Assembly (NCBI RefSeq): GCF_012273515.2
Contig: NZ_CP050975.2
Coordinates: 6,076,001-6,140,000 of the forward strand
Direction: 5' to 3'
DNA from: Streptomyces sp. RPA4-2
GTDB lineage: Bacteria; Actinomycetota; Actinomycetes; Streptomycetales; Streptomycetaceae
Length of the DNA: 64,000 nucleotides
The notes below the pieces were generated by a model that made no database searches, was not told the DNA's origin, and saw nothing but the letters and a program-made list of their open reading frames with translations. The translations under genes were made by a program, and so were the position numbers. Positions 25,037-33,619 of this stretch are shown here, in pieces. Every line of letters starts with the position of its first letter. Within the stretch, counting starts at the first letter, position 1.

Positions 25037-25160
25037 TGGGCTGCGCCCCGGGGTGTTGCAGCTCTCTGTGACCGGACAGTCCGGACAGTGGTTCCTAAAG
25101 CCGTCCGGGCTGTTTGTGCAGGTGAGGGACTTAACCGGACAGTCCGGACACCTCCTGCGA
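25037..25160. promoter_or_regulatory. Relict AICE operator region (copy of the 52.45-52.58 kb control region)
   Basis: Two perfect CCGGACAGTCCGG palindromes (25072-25084 and 25135-25147) are 63 bp apart, exactly the spacing of the two CCGGACAG-type sites before the GntR gene at 52.6 kb. The flanks match too: GGTGTTGCAG upstream, GTGCAGGTGAG between, and AACCGGACA at the second site. The GntR gene itself is missing here. From 25161 to 25522 no convincing gene is seen on either strand. Confidence 0.8.
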
Positions 25161-25522
25161 GGTCCCTGCTCAGGAGGGCACTCAGGCGCAAACGTTGTGC
25201 GGCAACTGCGCGCCCTGCGTTCGTGGTTCGACCCTCAACTTTGAGCCCTTTGGCTCGAACAGCGCTCTACCTGTCTTTCTTTCTCAGGGTCACGCTGGCA
25301 AGTGAGACCAGCTCCACAACTGGCTGAGTGCGGGGAGCGCTTGGGGGGTTGCTCGTGGCCTGCGTTCCGATTTTGACGGATAAGGCGGGCGAGTTCTTGG
25401 CTTTGGGTCACGCCTCGGTGGAGGTGCAGGCACAGCTCCGCCCAGTGATGGAGATTGTGCCGGGCTTAGAGCTCCGAGACTTGCTGGAGACCTTTTGCGA
25501 GCACGCTATGGACCCTGATATG

Positions 25523-26515
25523 TCAGTACGTGAAGGCAAGACCGTGAGTTGCAGCGATCTGTCCCGAGGCGTACCCGGCATGGAGGTTGAGTGGATTGCC
25601 GTCGACGTTCTTCACCTTGAGAGAAGCGCGTATCTGCGTGCACCCGACGAGCTGAGACTTGGTGAGGTGGAGGACGTTTGTTGCGGTCTGGTGATGCTTG
25701 GCAGTAGAGATGTTCCACTTCGCCACAGCCCCATTGATGGGATTACCGCACTTGGTTCCATCGGGGTTTTGCGGCTGTGCTTCAATCCAAGTTTCTGCCT
25801 GCGTCTTGGAATAATCCGTCGACCCGCCCGCACAGATAGTGGAGCCTGAGACGCAGGTTGTCAGTGCCGCGTCCTGTACAACGGTGATGTTGTCGTCGGC
25901 GCCGGACGTGTAGGTGTATCCCAGCGTAGTCTGCGTCGAGCCGCGTGCGATCACAGCAGCGCTAGCGGCGGGCAGCGTCCAGCGTGCTGTTGATGAATAG
26001 ACTCCGCGGGCCAGTTCCGCACCGGCCGGCACCCGCATCGTCACACTGCGCCCATTCTGGATTATCGTTGAGTAACTGGTCACTGAAAGGCGGCAGTTGT
26101 ACGTTCCAGCAGTGGGTGCGGTGAACACCCAGCGCAGGGCCGGAGAGACTGAGTCCTCTCCGGGTGGCACCAGATTTGCGGCCCAATACACGCCGGCCTC
26201 CGCATCAGCAGGAAGCGCTCCGCCATCGGAAAAACTGCACCGTACCGCCACCGTAGAACCGATGTTGTCCCCGCTACCCAGAGGTGTCACGCTCGCCACC
26301 GACAGATTACGCGACCACAGATATGACTTCTCACCCTCTGCGGCGGTGAACAATACCTCGGTTCCCGGAATGTCCCGATACGACGACGCAGTCCGGGTTA
26401 CCTCGTACTCGAAGCTCGACGAAGCCGCTGATGCCGCTGATGCGAGGGCGGGCACACCTCCGCCGACCAGTACCAGTGATGCAGCCATCATCGAACGTAT
26501 CCGCTTCGGCACCAT
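25523..26515 (-). CDS. Secreted protein of unknown function
   Basis: 330 aa. An N-terminal signal peptide (RIRSMMAASLVLVGGGVPALASA) is followed by a Ser/Thr-rich, beta-rich extracellular protein. Paired cysteines (CRLSVTS, TTCVSGSTICAGG, GTKCGNP, VGCTQIRA) could form disulphides. A repeated-domain character is suggested by TAAEGEKSYLWSRNLSVASV and VLHLTKSQLVGCTQIRASLKV. No enzyme motif. ATG at 26515 has a weak AGGGA site. It lies inside the element-relict zone and has lower GC than the chromosome left of it, so it may be acquired. Confidence 0.72.
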   Translation of the reverse strand: MVPKRIRSMMAASLVLVGGGVPALASAASAASSSFEYEVTRTASSYRDIPGTEVLFTAAEGEKSYLWSRNLSVASVTPLGSGDNIGSTVAVRCSFSDGGALPADAEAGVYWAANLVPPGEDSVSPALRWVFTAPTAGTYNCRLSVTSYSTIIQNGRSVTMRVPAGAELARGVYSSTARWTLPAASAAVIARGSTQTTLGYTYTSGADDNITVVQDAALTTCVSGSTICAGGSTDYSKTQAETWIEAQPQNPDGTKCGNPINGAVAKWNISTAKHHQTATNVLHLTKSQLVGCTQIRASLKVKNVDGNPLNLHAGYASGQIAATHGLAFTY

Positions 26516-26817
26516 TTTGTCCCTATATTAGTTTGTCCGGCTTGCAAGCCGGCGGAGCGGTTCAGTTATGAGATCAGCGCGGGCGGACCCGGATCAGACA
26601 TACACTGCATGACGGTCCTGGGTGAAGTGGATTGGGTGGTTGCGCTGCGAGATGAAGAAATCTTGGCGACGCTGATCATGAAATCGCCAGCACAGGCGGA
26701 CCGGTCGTGGGCAATGAGGCCCTCCACTTACCCACGACCACTCCTCGTGCGACGAGACCGTCTTCTGCTTGCCCAGATGGCGAGGTAGATGCCTGCCGCC
26801 CCGGACTACATCTACGT

Positions 26818-27225
26818 TTAGGCTTCTGACCAGTAAGGGCTTCGGCCGCCAGTGCACACGAGTACGGCATCGGAGAAATTACCGCTCGTGTTACTGCTGA
26901 AGCCGCCCGCACTGATCGTGCCGTCGGCCACCCACTCCTGGTCCAGGCTGCTGGTATGCCAAAGCACAGCCTTGACAGAGAGATTATTGCGATAGGACAT
27001 GATTCCGTCGCCATCGATCAGGTTGTAAGAGGCGAGCTGGAAGCACTCGCTGGTTTTTACCGTCCGCAGCCCCATGTTGTTGAAACCGGTGGAGGCGTAC
27101 AGGCAGACATTGCCCGCCGGACAGGTCTGTGCAGCCGAAGCCGGGGCCGCGGTCGCCACGGCGCCCCCTGCCGCCAACGCAACGGAAGCCAGCAAGGCGG
27201 CAGAACTCTTTCGCCAGAATCCCAT
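26818..27225 (-). CDS. Secreted peptidase-inhibitor I36-like protein
   Basis: 135 aa with a signal peptide (SSAALLASVALAAGGAVATAAPASA). The mature part begins QTCPAGNVCLYASTGFNNMG, typical of the I36 metallopeptidase-inhibitor/beta-gamma-crystallin-like proteins exported by Streptomyces. Two further Cys (TSECFQLAS, VLVCTGG) fit disulphides. Inhibitor activity is known only for one family member (SMPI), so function here is provisional. GGAGG lies 11 bases before ATG 27225. Confidence 0.72.
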   Translation of the reverse strand: MGFWRKSSAALLASVALAAGGAVATAAPASAAQTCPAGNVCLYASTGFNNMGLRTVKTSECFQLASYNLIDGDGIMSYRNNLSVKAVLWHTSSLDQEWVADGTISAGGFSSNTSGNFSDAVLVCTGGRSPYWSEA

Positions 27226-27324
27226 CGAGAATCGTTCCTCCCCTTAATGATCACGATATGACTGGCAAAGGTTAACAGTCGATAAGTAGCTCAACTAGTG
27301 CGTTTCTGGCCTGACGGTTCGCCA

Positions 27325-27351
27325 TTCACGATTCGTGAAGCACTGAGTGCT
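27325..27351. repeat. Two abutting palindromes
   Basis: TTCACGATTCGTGAA (27325-27339) is directly followed by AGCACTGAGTGCT (27339-27351), each perfect around a single central base. They lie in the otherwise gene-free stretch 27226-27667, about 100 bp upstream of the I36-like gene, so they could be operator sites. Confidence 0.5.
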
Positions 27352-27667
27352 CCAGGGCTCGCTCAGGGGATTATATGGGGCGAATCATTTCAAATTTCTG
27401 ATCTTCTCTTGGTTTTCGGCTTCTCGCTGTCAGTCGGGCAGTACTGACCTGACCATCGAAAACCAGCCACGATGGCGGGTACGTCGAACGAGTGCCCGCC
27501 GCGTGTGTCTCCGGCAACCTCGCACGGACCTCAGCCACGCTTCGGTGAATACGTCACGGTCCGCCCCCTGACCTGGGCGTCGGCGACGTAGCTGCATAAC
27601 CCTGAGGCTCCGAGATCTGCTGAGGGAAGGGCGGCTCGTTGGGTGAGGTGGTCGCGATCAGGCGTTG

Positions 27668-27812
27668 TTTCATTTGGTGAGTCGGCGGTAGTTGATCAGG
27701 GTTGCGGCGATGCCGACGAAGGCGAAGAAGTGTTCGGCCTTGCGTTCGCAGTGGCGGTGCATGCGTCGGCATCCGGCGAGCCAGGACATGGTCCCCTCGA
27801 CCACACCCAGCG
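27668..27812 (-). pseudogene. IS5-family transposase fragment (C-terminus)
   Basis: The minus strand encodes the C-terminus of a DDE transposase: GTMSWLAGCRRMHRHCERKAEHFFAF, then FVGIAATLINYRRLTK and a stop. The catalytic E region and this tail are typical of IS5-group transposases. A 2-bp disturbance in the RWVVEG codons puts the upstream part out of frame, and the rest of the element is gone. It abuts the integrase fragment, so one event probably truncated both. Confidence 0.8.
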
Positions 27813-27819
27813 GTGACGG

Positions 27820-28170
27820 CCCAGCCGTTGCGAGGACTCGATGCCTTCGGCACGGCTGCGGACGGGAGCCTCTTCTACAGCGAGCGCGGGGGAGTGGTCG
27901 CCTCCTCGACCTACTCGCGCGCTTGGCAAGAAGCCCGACTCCTCGCCCTCCCGCCGGCCGCGGCGGCGTCGCCACTGGCGCGCCGACCGTACGACCTTCG
28001 CCACTCCGCTCTGTCCACGTGGCTCAACGCAGGAGTTGATCCGCCCGAGGTCGCAGAGCGTGCCGGAAACAGCGTGGAGGTTCTGCTCGGGCCGCTACGC
28101 GAAGTGCCTCGATGGTAGGCAGGAGGTGGCCAACAGCAAGATCGATGGGCTGCTGCGCGAGTACGAGTGA
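27820..28170 (+). pseudogene. Tyrosine recombinase (integrase) C-terminal fragment, frameshifted
   Basis: Reads as the end of an actinomycete tyrosine recombinase: DGSLFYSERGGVVASSTYSR, RPYDLRHSALSTWLNAGVDP, EVAERAGNSVEVL. One surplus base near 28090-28096 then shifts the frame, after which SRYAKCLDGRQEVANSKIDG and the stop follow. The active-site Tyr is in RYAKC; the usual His of the GH box is Asn (AGNSVE). The N-terminal two thirds are missing. This is the integrase end of a decayed integrative element whose control region survives at 25.07 kb. Confidence 0.87.
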
Positions 28171-28238
28171 TCAGGTGCGGTGTCGTGTCAGTGCCCTCTC
28201 CTACGCTGCTCTTTTGGTCGAACGGTTGAGGGACGAGG

Positions 28239-28661
28239 ATGGGCGGCGACGCATGGAGACACACGGGCCCGTATCAGCCTGATCTGGCGGCCGCATTCCG
28301 GCAGGCTCAGGAAGAGGAACTGGTGAAGGACAACCACGGCTTCGACGGCCGATCCGTAGAGGAACTGTGGCGCGACCCAACGTGGCACGAGTACATCTTC
28401 ACCGGTGGGACGGGCACGGCGCTGGACTTCCCCCTCATGATCGTAGCGACGGACACCGACAGCGGTCCGTTCATGCGGCCACTGACTGACCGTGAGGTGC
28501 GCGACTGGGCTCGCAGTTGCCGACCCACCTACGCAGAGTGGGATGCCGCCCTCGATCCCGAGCGTTTGGCCTTCCCTGGTCGTGCCCAGGGGAACTGCAC
28601 GGTGCTCTACCGCGATGGGCGCCCCGTGCAGATCGGCTACTGGGGACGCACCGCCGACTAG
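28239..28661 (+). CDS. Conserved actinomycete hypothetical protein
   Basis: 140 aa soluble protein. It begins MGGDAWRHTGPYQPDLAAAF and has Trp-rich, acidic blocks (VEELWRDPTWHEYIFTGGTG, WARSCRPTYAEWDAAL). It resembles a Streptomyces family with MGGD.WR..PYQPD starts, often found singly or near integrated elements. A GAGGGACGAGG ribosome site precedes ATG 28239. No enzyme motif or membrane segment. Function unknown. Confidence 0.75.
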   Translation: MGGDAWRHTGPYQPDLAAAFRQAQEEELVKDNHGFDGRSVEELWRDPTWHEYIFTGGTGTALDFPLMIVATDTDSGPFMRPLTDREVRDWARSCRPTYAEWDAALDPERLAFPGRAQGNCTVLYRDGRPVQIGYWGRTAD

Positions 28662-28848
28662 AGGAACGGCACTGCTCACCCTGCGCACACGGCTCGGCAG
28701 GGCAGGCGCCATGACCGCGGCAAAGTGTCTCTGAACTGGGAAAACGCTCAGGATGCGCTCTCCGCACACGTCCCTCACTCGCTGCTCACTCGGAGGTCGG
28801 GTCACCGGGACGGCCGCGGGCGACGCAAGTCTTACTTGGTTGGCAAGT

Positions 28849-29211
28849 TCATTCAGGCTCCCCATGCTCGGGGATGCCGTACGGCCACGCGTTGGGTGGT
28901 GGTCCTATCCGGTCGGGCACGGGGTAGAGCGTCACCTCGACGTCGCCCACCCTGCAGGTCCACCGCTCCTGGCGTTGTAGCGCGGTCCTACCTTCGCGGA
29001 GCATGCCGTCGATGACCGGGCGCACCGATTCGCGCAGCGTCTGCCAAGAGCTCTCAGACTCGTAGAACCGTCGGAGTCGGCCGATCCCTGCGGTCAGGTC
29101 CTTCGCGGCCTCGTCCACGTCGGGTTCGCTCTGGCCGGCAGCGGCGCCGATGTCGAAGAACGCGACGTACGCCCAAACACCCACCACTCCACTGTCGCGC
29201 TGTTTAGGCAA
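28849..29211 (-). CDS. Hypothetical protein
   Basis: 120 aa, acidic, no membrane segment or motif. It has a regular amphipathic helical segment (DEAAKDLTAGIGRLRRFYESESSW, read in part) and a C-terminal strand region (WTCRVGDVEVTLYPVPD). Codon usage is reasonable. Start uncertain: the first codons could be replaced by a downstream GTG (VVGVWAYVAFFD). Convergent with nothing close; no operon partner. Unknown. Confidence 0.5.
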   Translation of the reverse strand: MPKQRDSGVVGVWAYVAFFDIGAAAGQSEPDVDEAAKDLTAGIGRLRRFYESESSWQTLRESVRPVIDGMLREGRTALQRQERWTCRVGDVEVTLYPVPDRIGPPPNAWPYGIPEHGEPE

Positions 29212-29278
29212 AGACGCATGGACGGTGCACCAGGCTGCAGCTAACGGCGGGCTGCTGGCTGGGTCGCCTCAGCGCCGT

Positions 29279-30055
29279 TCATGGTCGTGCATGGCGGTCG
29301 AGATACAGGCGGCCGACCACCGCTCCCAGGTGGATGACTACGCCCACCGCCACCAGCCAGGACAAGATGATCATGACGATGCCGATGGGGCCGTACTTCT
29401 GCTGGTTGGCCACGATTGCCGAGGAGAAGTAGTGGGAGGAGAAGACTCCCAGGCCTGTCCAGCAGGCACCTGTGACCAGGGCTGCCGGAAAGAGGGCGGG
29501 CCATCGCACGGCTCCAGCCAGCAGTGTGTGCATGCTCCACCACCAGAACGACGTCGCGAAGGCGAAGCCGACCAGGCTCTGCAGTACTGGCCCGCCGAGT
29601 GTTCTGCCCACGGCCGTCTGCGCTACACCGTATGTGAGCAGTGCCGCGAGCCAGTACAGCTGCGTACGGATGTCCCGCCAGCCTCGTGCCGGGACGTCGA
29701 AAACCTTCTGGTACCAGCCCTGTAGGACGCTGGCGACAGCCACAGCCCCGAGGACCAGCAGGAAGGCGCTCGGCACCGTGAGTGTGCCTTGTCCCTGACC
29801 GGGCGTAAACAGGGACGCCACGGCTTGCGCGGCTGGTCGGTCCAGCCCCAGCCAGCCGGCGACCACAGCGGCGGCGTCGCGGCCTACAGCCGCAGTGATG
29901 ACGATGAGGAACGGGAAGAAGCACAGGAATGCCAGGGCGGCCAGTTGGAACGAGTGACCGAAAAAGTCGATCGCGGTGAGCTGACTCCACAGCGTGCCCG
30001 CCACGCCTGTTCGTAGTCGCTGGGCTGCCGCCCAGCGACTACGGTCCATGCGCAT
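29279..30055 (-). CDS. YihY/BrkB-family membrane protein
   Basis: 258 aa with six membrane helices. Conserved features include the N-terminal LWSQLTAIDFFGHSFQLAALA, GWYQKVFDVPARGWRDI, YGPIGIVMIILSWL and a terminal short basic tail. The family (once mis-called ribonuclease BN) has no firmly known activity; it is thought to be a transporter or envelope protein. ATG at 30055 is used; the frame stays open to a GTG at 30118 in the gap after the MFS gene, giving a possible 21-residue extension. Co-directional with the MFS gene, 76 bp away. Confidence 0.85.
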   Translation of the reverse strand: MRMDRSRWAAAQRLRTGVAGTLWSQLTAIDFFGHSFQLAALAFLCFFPFLIVITAAVGRDAAAVVAGWLGLDRPAAQAVASLFTPGQGQGTLTVPSAFLLVLGAVAVASVLQGWYQKVFDVPARGWRDIRTQLYWLAALLTYGVAQTAVGRTLGGPVLQSLVGFAFATSFWWWSMHTLLAGAVRWPALFPAALVTGACWTGLGVFSSHYFSSAIVANQQKYGPIGIVMIILSWLVAVGVVIHLGAVVGRLYLDRHARP

Positions 30056-30131
30056 CCGGTTCAAAAACCTGCGCCAGCGTTCCCCGGGTCGGCCGGGGGT
30101 CCTGTTGTGACCCTTCACTGGAACGAAGCCC

Positions 30132-31721
30132 TCAGGCAGCCGAGGTTTTGCGGAGCCGGTCTGTCGGCAGGTGCCGGGTGGACGGGAAGCTGGCGAGCGC
30201 GATGCCGGCGGTGGCGAGGACGGCGGCTTTGAGGCTGCCGAGCTGTGCCTCGGCGTACTCGGCCACGAGGGCGTCGGCCTCGGGCTTGCCAAGGCCCGCA
30301 CGCTCCGCCGCGGCTCGTACCTGGTCGGTGCCGACGAAGCTGACGCCCGCCTCGATGGTGACACCGACCTGTTGACGTGCCGCGTTGGAGATCTCCGGGT
30401 TGCCTTCGATCCGTGTAGTGAACACGTGCACCAGTGCCCCGATGAGCAGCGAGCCGATGAGGGCGGTTCCGAGGGAGGACCCCAGGTTCTGAGCGGTGTA
30501 CTGGAGACCGCCGACCTCGCTGCGTTCCGATTCGCCGACGCTCGATTGGACGACGTTGCCGAGCTGGGAGGCGAGCAGGCCCATACCCGTGCCGAGCAAG
30601 GCCATTGCCCATGCGAACGAAAGATCATTGAGGGATGGAGTGATGGTGGCCAGCAGCCAGAGAATCGCCGCGATGAGAATCAGCAGAGCCGTACGGACCA
30701 CCGTGCGGGGGGAGGCGATCCGGCCGAGCAGGGGGCCGCTCATGGAGACCACGAGCATGCTGATCGACACCGGTAGCAGCCGCAGCCCGGTCTCGAAGGC
30801 GCTGAGGCCCTGCACGATCTGGAGGTACAGAGGGATGACGAAGAACAGGCCCAGGAGGATGAGGTTCTGACTGAGCAACGTGGCAAGGCCGGCCCGTAGA
30901 GCGGGCACGCCGAACAGCGAGAACCGTACGAGGGGCTCATGCCTACGCGCCTCCTGCCGTCGCTCCCACAACCGGAACAGCCACAGCACGAAGGCCCCGG
31001 CAGCGATGACGAAGACGGTGAGGGAGAAGCCGAAGACGGTCACGGGGGAGTTGCGGGGGCGCAGCCAGCCCCAGGAGCTGCTTTGCAGGACGCCCAGCAC
31101 CACCAGGGCCAGGCCGGTGGAGGACAGTACGGCTCCGACCTTGTCGAGGTGAGGCCGGGAGCCGCGGTGGGGCTGGTCCTCGATCCAGCGCATGCCCAAG
31201 AGGATGGCCGCCACCAGCACAACCTCGGCGGCGAAGACCAGACGCCAGGTGAGATAGGTGGTCACCCAGCCACCGACCAGAGGTCCGACCGCGATGCCGG
31301 CTCCGGCAAGTCCGCCGATGACCCCGTAGGCGACGGCCCGGTCCCGGCCCTGGTAGGTCCCGGCCACGAGGGCGGCAAGTGCCGGAAGGACCAGCGCCGC
31401 ACCGAGCCCTTCGATCACGGACCAGCCCAGGATGAGCACCCACAGGGTCGGAGCCACAGCGGTGAGGGCGGAGCCCGTGGCGTACACCATCAGTCCGATG
31501 CCGAACACCTTGCGGCGTCCGAGCATGTCCCCGAGTTTCCCACCTGTGATCATGAGGGCTGCCATGACCAGGGTGTAGAGGGTGATGACGGCCTGAATCG
31601 CGGTGACCTCGGTGTCGAAGTCCTCGACCAACTGGCTGATCGAGACGTTCATGACCGAGGTGTCGAGCACCATCAGGAACTGGGCGGTACCGAGGATGAT
31701 CAGAGCCCGCCATCGCCTCAC
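30132..31721 (-). CDS. DHA2-family MFS exporter (14 helices)
   Basis: 529 aa. Fourteen predicted helices, the DHA2/EmrB pattern of proton-linked drug exporters. Motif A is read as GGKLGDMLGRRKVF, motif C as GLAGAGIAVGPLVGGW. A C-terminal extension contains an alanine/glutamate-rich periplasmic loop. GTG at 31721 is chosen: GGAGG is nine bases upstream, while the GTG at 31730 overlaps the site. Likely exports amphipathic compounds such as antibiotics or dyes. No divergent regulator is adjacent, only a SHOCT-domain gene further up. Confidence 0.92.
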   Translation of the reverse strand: MRRWRALIILGTAQFLMVLDTSVMNVSISQLVEDFDTEVTAIQAVITLYTLVMAALMITGGKLGDMLGRRKVFGIGLMVYATGSALTAVAPTLWVLILGWSVIEGLGAALVLPALAALVAGTYQGRDRAVAYGVIGGLAGAGIAVGPLVGGWVTTYLTWRLVFAAEVVLVAAILLGMRWIEDQPHRGSRPHLDKVGAVLSSTGLALVVLGVLQSSSWGWLRPRNSPVTVFGFSLTVFVIAAGAFVLWLFRLWERRQEARRHEPLVRFSLFGVPALRAGLATLLSQNLILLGLFFVIPLYLQIVQGLSAFETGLRLLPVSISMLVVSMSGPLLGRIASPRTVVRTALLILIAAILWLLATITPSLNDLSFAWAMALLGTGMGLLASQLGNVVQSSVGESERSEVGGLQYTAQNLGSSLGTALIGSLLIGALVHVFTTRIEGNPEISNAARQQVGVTIEAGVSFVGTDQVRAAAERAGLGKPEADALVAEYAEAQLGSLKAAVLATAGIALASFPSTRHLPTDRLRKTSAA

Positions 31722-31891
31722 CGCTTGCACCTCCAGAGGTTCCGGTGTGCGTCACGGCTTGTGCGCGCGACCCCTCAGGTCACCATAAAGCAGGCATATC
31801 CCCGCTCTCGGTACATCCGTTGCTGAAGATGTGCTGCATCGATGGGACCGCCCTTGAGCTGTGGAGTTTCCTCCTGCGGGGCCTGTGTCGG

Positions 31892-32083
31892 TCAGTGCAG
31901 GATCTTCTCCTTGGCGCGTTGGAATTCCTCGTCTGTGAGGTCGCCCTTGGCCTTGGTCTCCGAGAGCCTCGCAAGTTCGTCGGTCGCGCTTGGCTTGGCG
32001 GTGCCGGCGGTCTCGCGGATGTAGCTGTGGAAGGCTTGCTGCTTGGCCTTGGCCTTGGCCTGCTCCGCTTCGCGTAGCCCCAT
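31892..32083 (-). CDS. Small SHOCT-domain protein
   Basis: 63 aa. The C-terminal 28 residues are a SHOCT domain (DELARLSETKAKGDLTDEEF, then a KEKIL end), a short oligomerisation motif common in actinomycetes. The N-terminus is a charged helix (EAEQAKAKAKQQAFHSYI). The frame is open much further upstream, but the extra sequence is Arg/Ala-rich and not convincing. ATG 32083 lacks a strong ribosome site; GTG 32110 is an alternative. Role unknown. Confidence 0.65.
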   Translation of the reverse strand: MGLREAEQAKAKAKQQAFHSYIRETAGTAKPSATDELARLSETKAKGDLTDEEFQRAKEKILH

Positions 32084-32334
32084 GTTCTTGCCGCGGGCGA
32101 TGAGGTACACCCCGCCCGCCGTCGGCTGGCGTACGCGCGCCCGCCGCTGGTGCGCCTGCCGACGTGTCGGGCCCGCGTACGCGTCGGCACACGTCGGACG
32201 CCCATGGCTGTTGCGTCGATATCCGGCTGCCAGTCGTGCTTTGTGTCGCGCAGGGCGGACCGCCGAACTCATGGAACACTGTCAGTCGTCACGTAAGGTA
32301 ATTACTCAATCACATAGTGCGACCTGGAGAAGAG

Positions 32335-33318
32335 ATGCGCAGACGCCAACTCAGTGCTGTGGCCTTGGCCGTGCCGATTGTGGCCGTGCTCGGTATCGGA
32401 AGCGCCGCGGGCGCGGAACCCCTGGCATCCATCCCGTGCAAGGTCACCGCGCTCAACAACGCGATCGTCGCGGCGAACAACAACACCGGACCGCACACCA
32501 TCCGGCTCGCATCCAAATGCGTCTACAACGTCACGACTCCGGCGTCGACCGGCGGGCTCGGCGCCAACGCTCTGCCGCGGATCACGGGCACCGTCACCCT
32601 GTTGGGTCACAACACCACCATCCGACGGGACCCCGACGCCTCCGACGCCTTCCGCATCGCGCAGATCGACGGTCCCAATGGGCGCCTGACCGTGGACGGT
32701 GTCACGGCGACTGGTGGCGGCTACCTCGATTACGCCGGCACCTACCTGCCCACCGACGGAGGGACGCTCATCCTCCGGCACAGCACGGTGACCAACAGCA
32801 CGGCAAACCAAGGGGGCGCCATTTTCGTCAACCAGGGCAGCACCCTCGAAGTCCATGACAGCGTTCTGCGGGACAGCGCGGCACAGCGGGGAGGCGCCAT
32901 CTACAACGGGCCGCGCAGCACCACCCTGCTCGACAACACCAAAGTGGAGCGGAATCAGGCTACGCAACTTGGGGGTGGCATCTTCACCGCCGGGGCCTCT
33001 CTGACCATCAAGAAGTCGTACATCGGCGGCAATCGCGCTTTCGAGCAGGGCGGCGGAATCTACAACGACCGCGCCCCGATGGACATCTCCTCGACGGCCA
33101 TCGCCGACAATCGCGCGGGCCAGATGGGCGGCGGTATCGCCAACGACGGCACCAGCACGCTGACGAAAACAGTGGTGCAGCGCAACAGTGCGCTCAACGG
33201 CGGCGGCATCTGGCAAGCGCCGTCCCCCAGCGTCCTGAACCTCGTCAACAGCCGGATCGTCGACAACACCCCCAACAACTGCCGGCCTGTCGGCTCGGTC
33301 CCTGGCTGTACGTCCTGA
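32335..33318 (+). CDS. Secreted right-handed beta-helix (polymorphic outer membrane-like) protein
   Basis: 327 aa. A signal peptide (RRRQLSAVALAVPIVAVLGIGSAAGA) is followed by repeated beta-helix rungs: NQGGAIFVNQGS, QRGGAIYNGPRS, QLGGGIFTAGAS, EQGGGIYNDRAP, QMGGGIANDGTS, LNGGGIWQAPSP. These GG(A/G)I repeats at roughly 23-28 residue intervals mark a right-handed parallel beta-helix, as in pectate-lyase-like and Pmp proteins. No lyase active site could be picked out. ATG 32335 has GGAGAAGAG directly upstream. Exported, perhaps cell-surface adhesive or polysaccharide-binding. Confidence 0.85.
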   Translation: MRRRQLSAVALAVPIVAVLGIGSAAGAEPLASIPCKVTALNNAIVAANNNTGPHTIRLASKCVYNVTTPASTGGLGANALPRITGTVTLLGHNTTIRRDPDASDAFRIAQIDGPNGRLTVDGVTATGGGYLDYAGTYLPTDGGTLILRHSTVTNSTANQGGAIFVNQGSTLEVHDSVLRDSAAQRGGAIYNGPRSTTLLDNTKVERNQATQLGGGIFTAGASLTIKKSYIGGNRAFEQGGGIYNDRAPMDISSTAIADNRAGQMGGGIANDGTSTLTKTVVQRNSALNGGGIWQAPSPSVLNLVNSRIVDNTPNNCRPVGSVPGCTS

Positions 33319-33520
33319 ACGTCCTGACCGCGGAGCGGGGCACATCGACGGTTCGGCCCTCGGTGATCGGTGATCCGGGGGAGAGGATGGAGGGGGCGGA
33401 GCTGTGGACCCCGCCCTTTGCGCCCGATGACCTGGGATGATGCCTCAAGATCCCGTCCACGCCTCGTCCACAGACCCCGACATAGAGCCGCCTCGGGCTG
33501 CATCTGCCTGCACATACGCG

Positions 33521-33583
33521 AAGACCCCGGCCTCAGCGTTTTCGCTGGTGACGGGGTCTTTGGGCACCTCATGAGGGGTGCCC
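33521..33583. terminator. Strong hairpins at the tRNA-Arg 3' flank
   Basis: AAGACCCCG (33521-33529) pairs with CGGGGTCTT (33552-33560), with an inner CAGCG/CGCTG stem and TTTT-containing loop. A second hairpin, GGGCACC...GGGTGCCC (33562-33583), runs into the tRNA fragment. This is the expected terminator region of the original tRNA-Arg gene on the minus strand, so DNA left of here is native chromosome. The rest of 33319-33520 has no gene. Confidence 0.75.
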
Positions 33584-33619
33584 CCGGCAGGATTCGAACC
33601 TGCGCACACGGCTCCGGAG
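33577..33619 (-). other. Attachment-site footprint: 3' fragment of tRNA-Arg(CCG)
   Basis: The minus strand reads CTCCGGAGCC, then GTGTGCGCAGGTTCGAATCC, then TGCCGGGGGCACC: anticodon loop, T-arm (GCAGG-TTCGAAT-CCTGC) and acceptor 3' strand of a tRNA-Arg with CCG anticodon. Sequence 5' to the anticodon loop does not match a tRNA and cannot pair with GCCGT, so the gene is incomplete. This is the classic att remnant left at the distal end of an element integrated in a tRNA 3' end. The intact tRNA should lie to the right, beyond the window or lost. Confidence 0.85.

Noticed and set aside
25190..25250. tRNA-like GTGGTTCGACCC sequence
   Set aside because: Flanking bases do not form T-stem, acceptor or anticodon arms.
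25328..25849. 173-aa plus-strand frame
   Set aside because: Its last two thirds are antisense to the secreted-protein gene at 25523-26515, which has a signal peptide. The first 60 residues might be a fragment but have no known similarity.
28171..28238. Intact tRNA next to the integrase fragment
   Set aside because: No T-arm or acceptor sequence can be found; the attachment site of the relict is not recognisable here.
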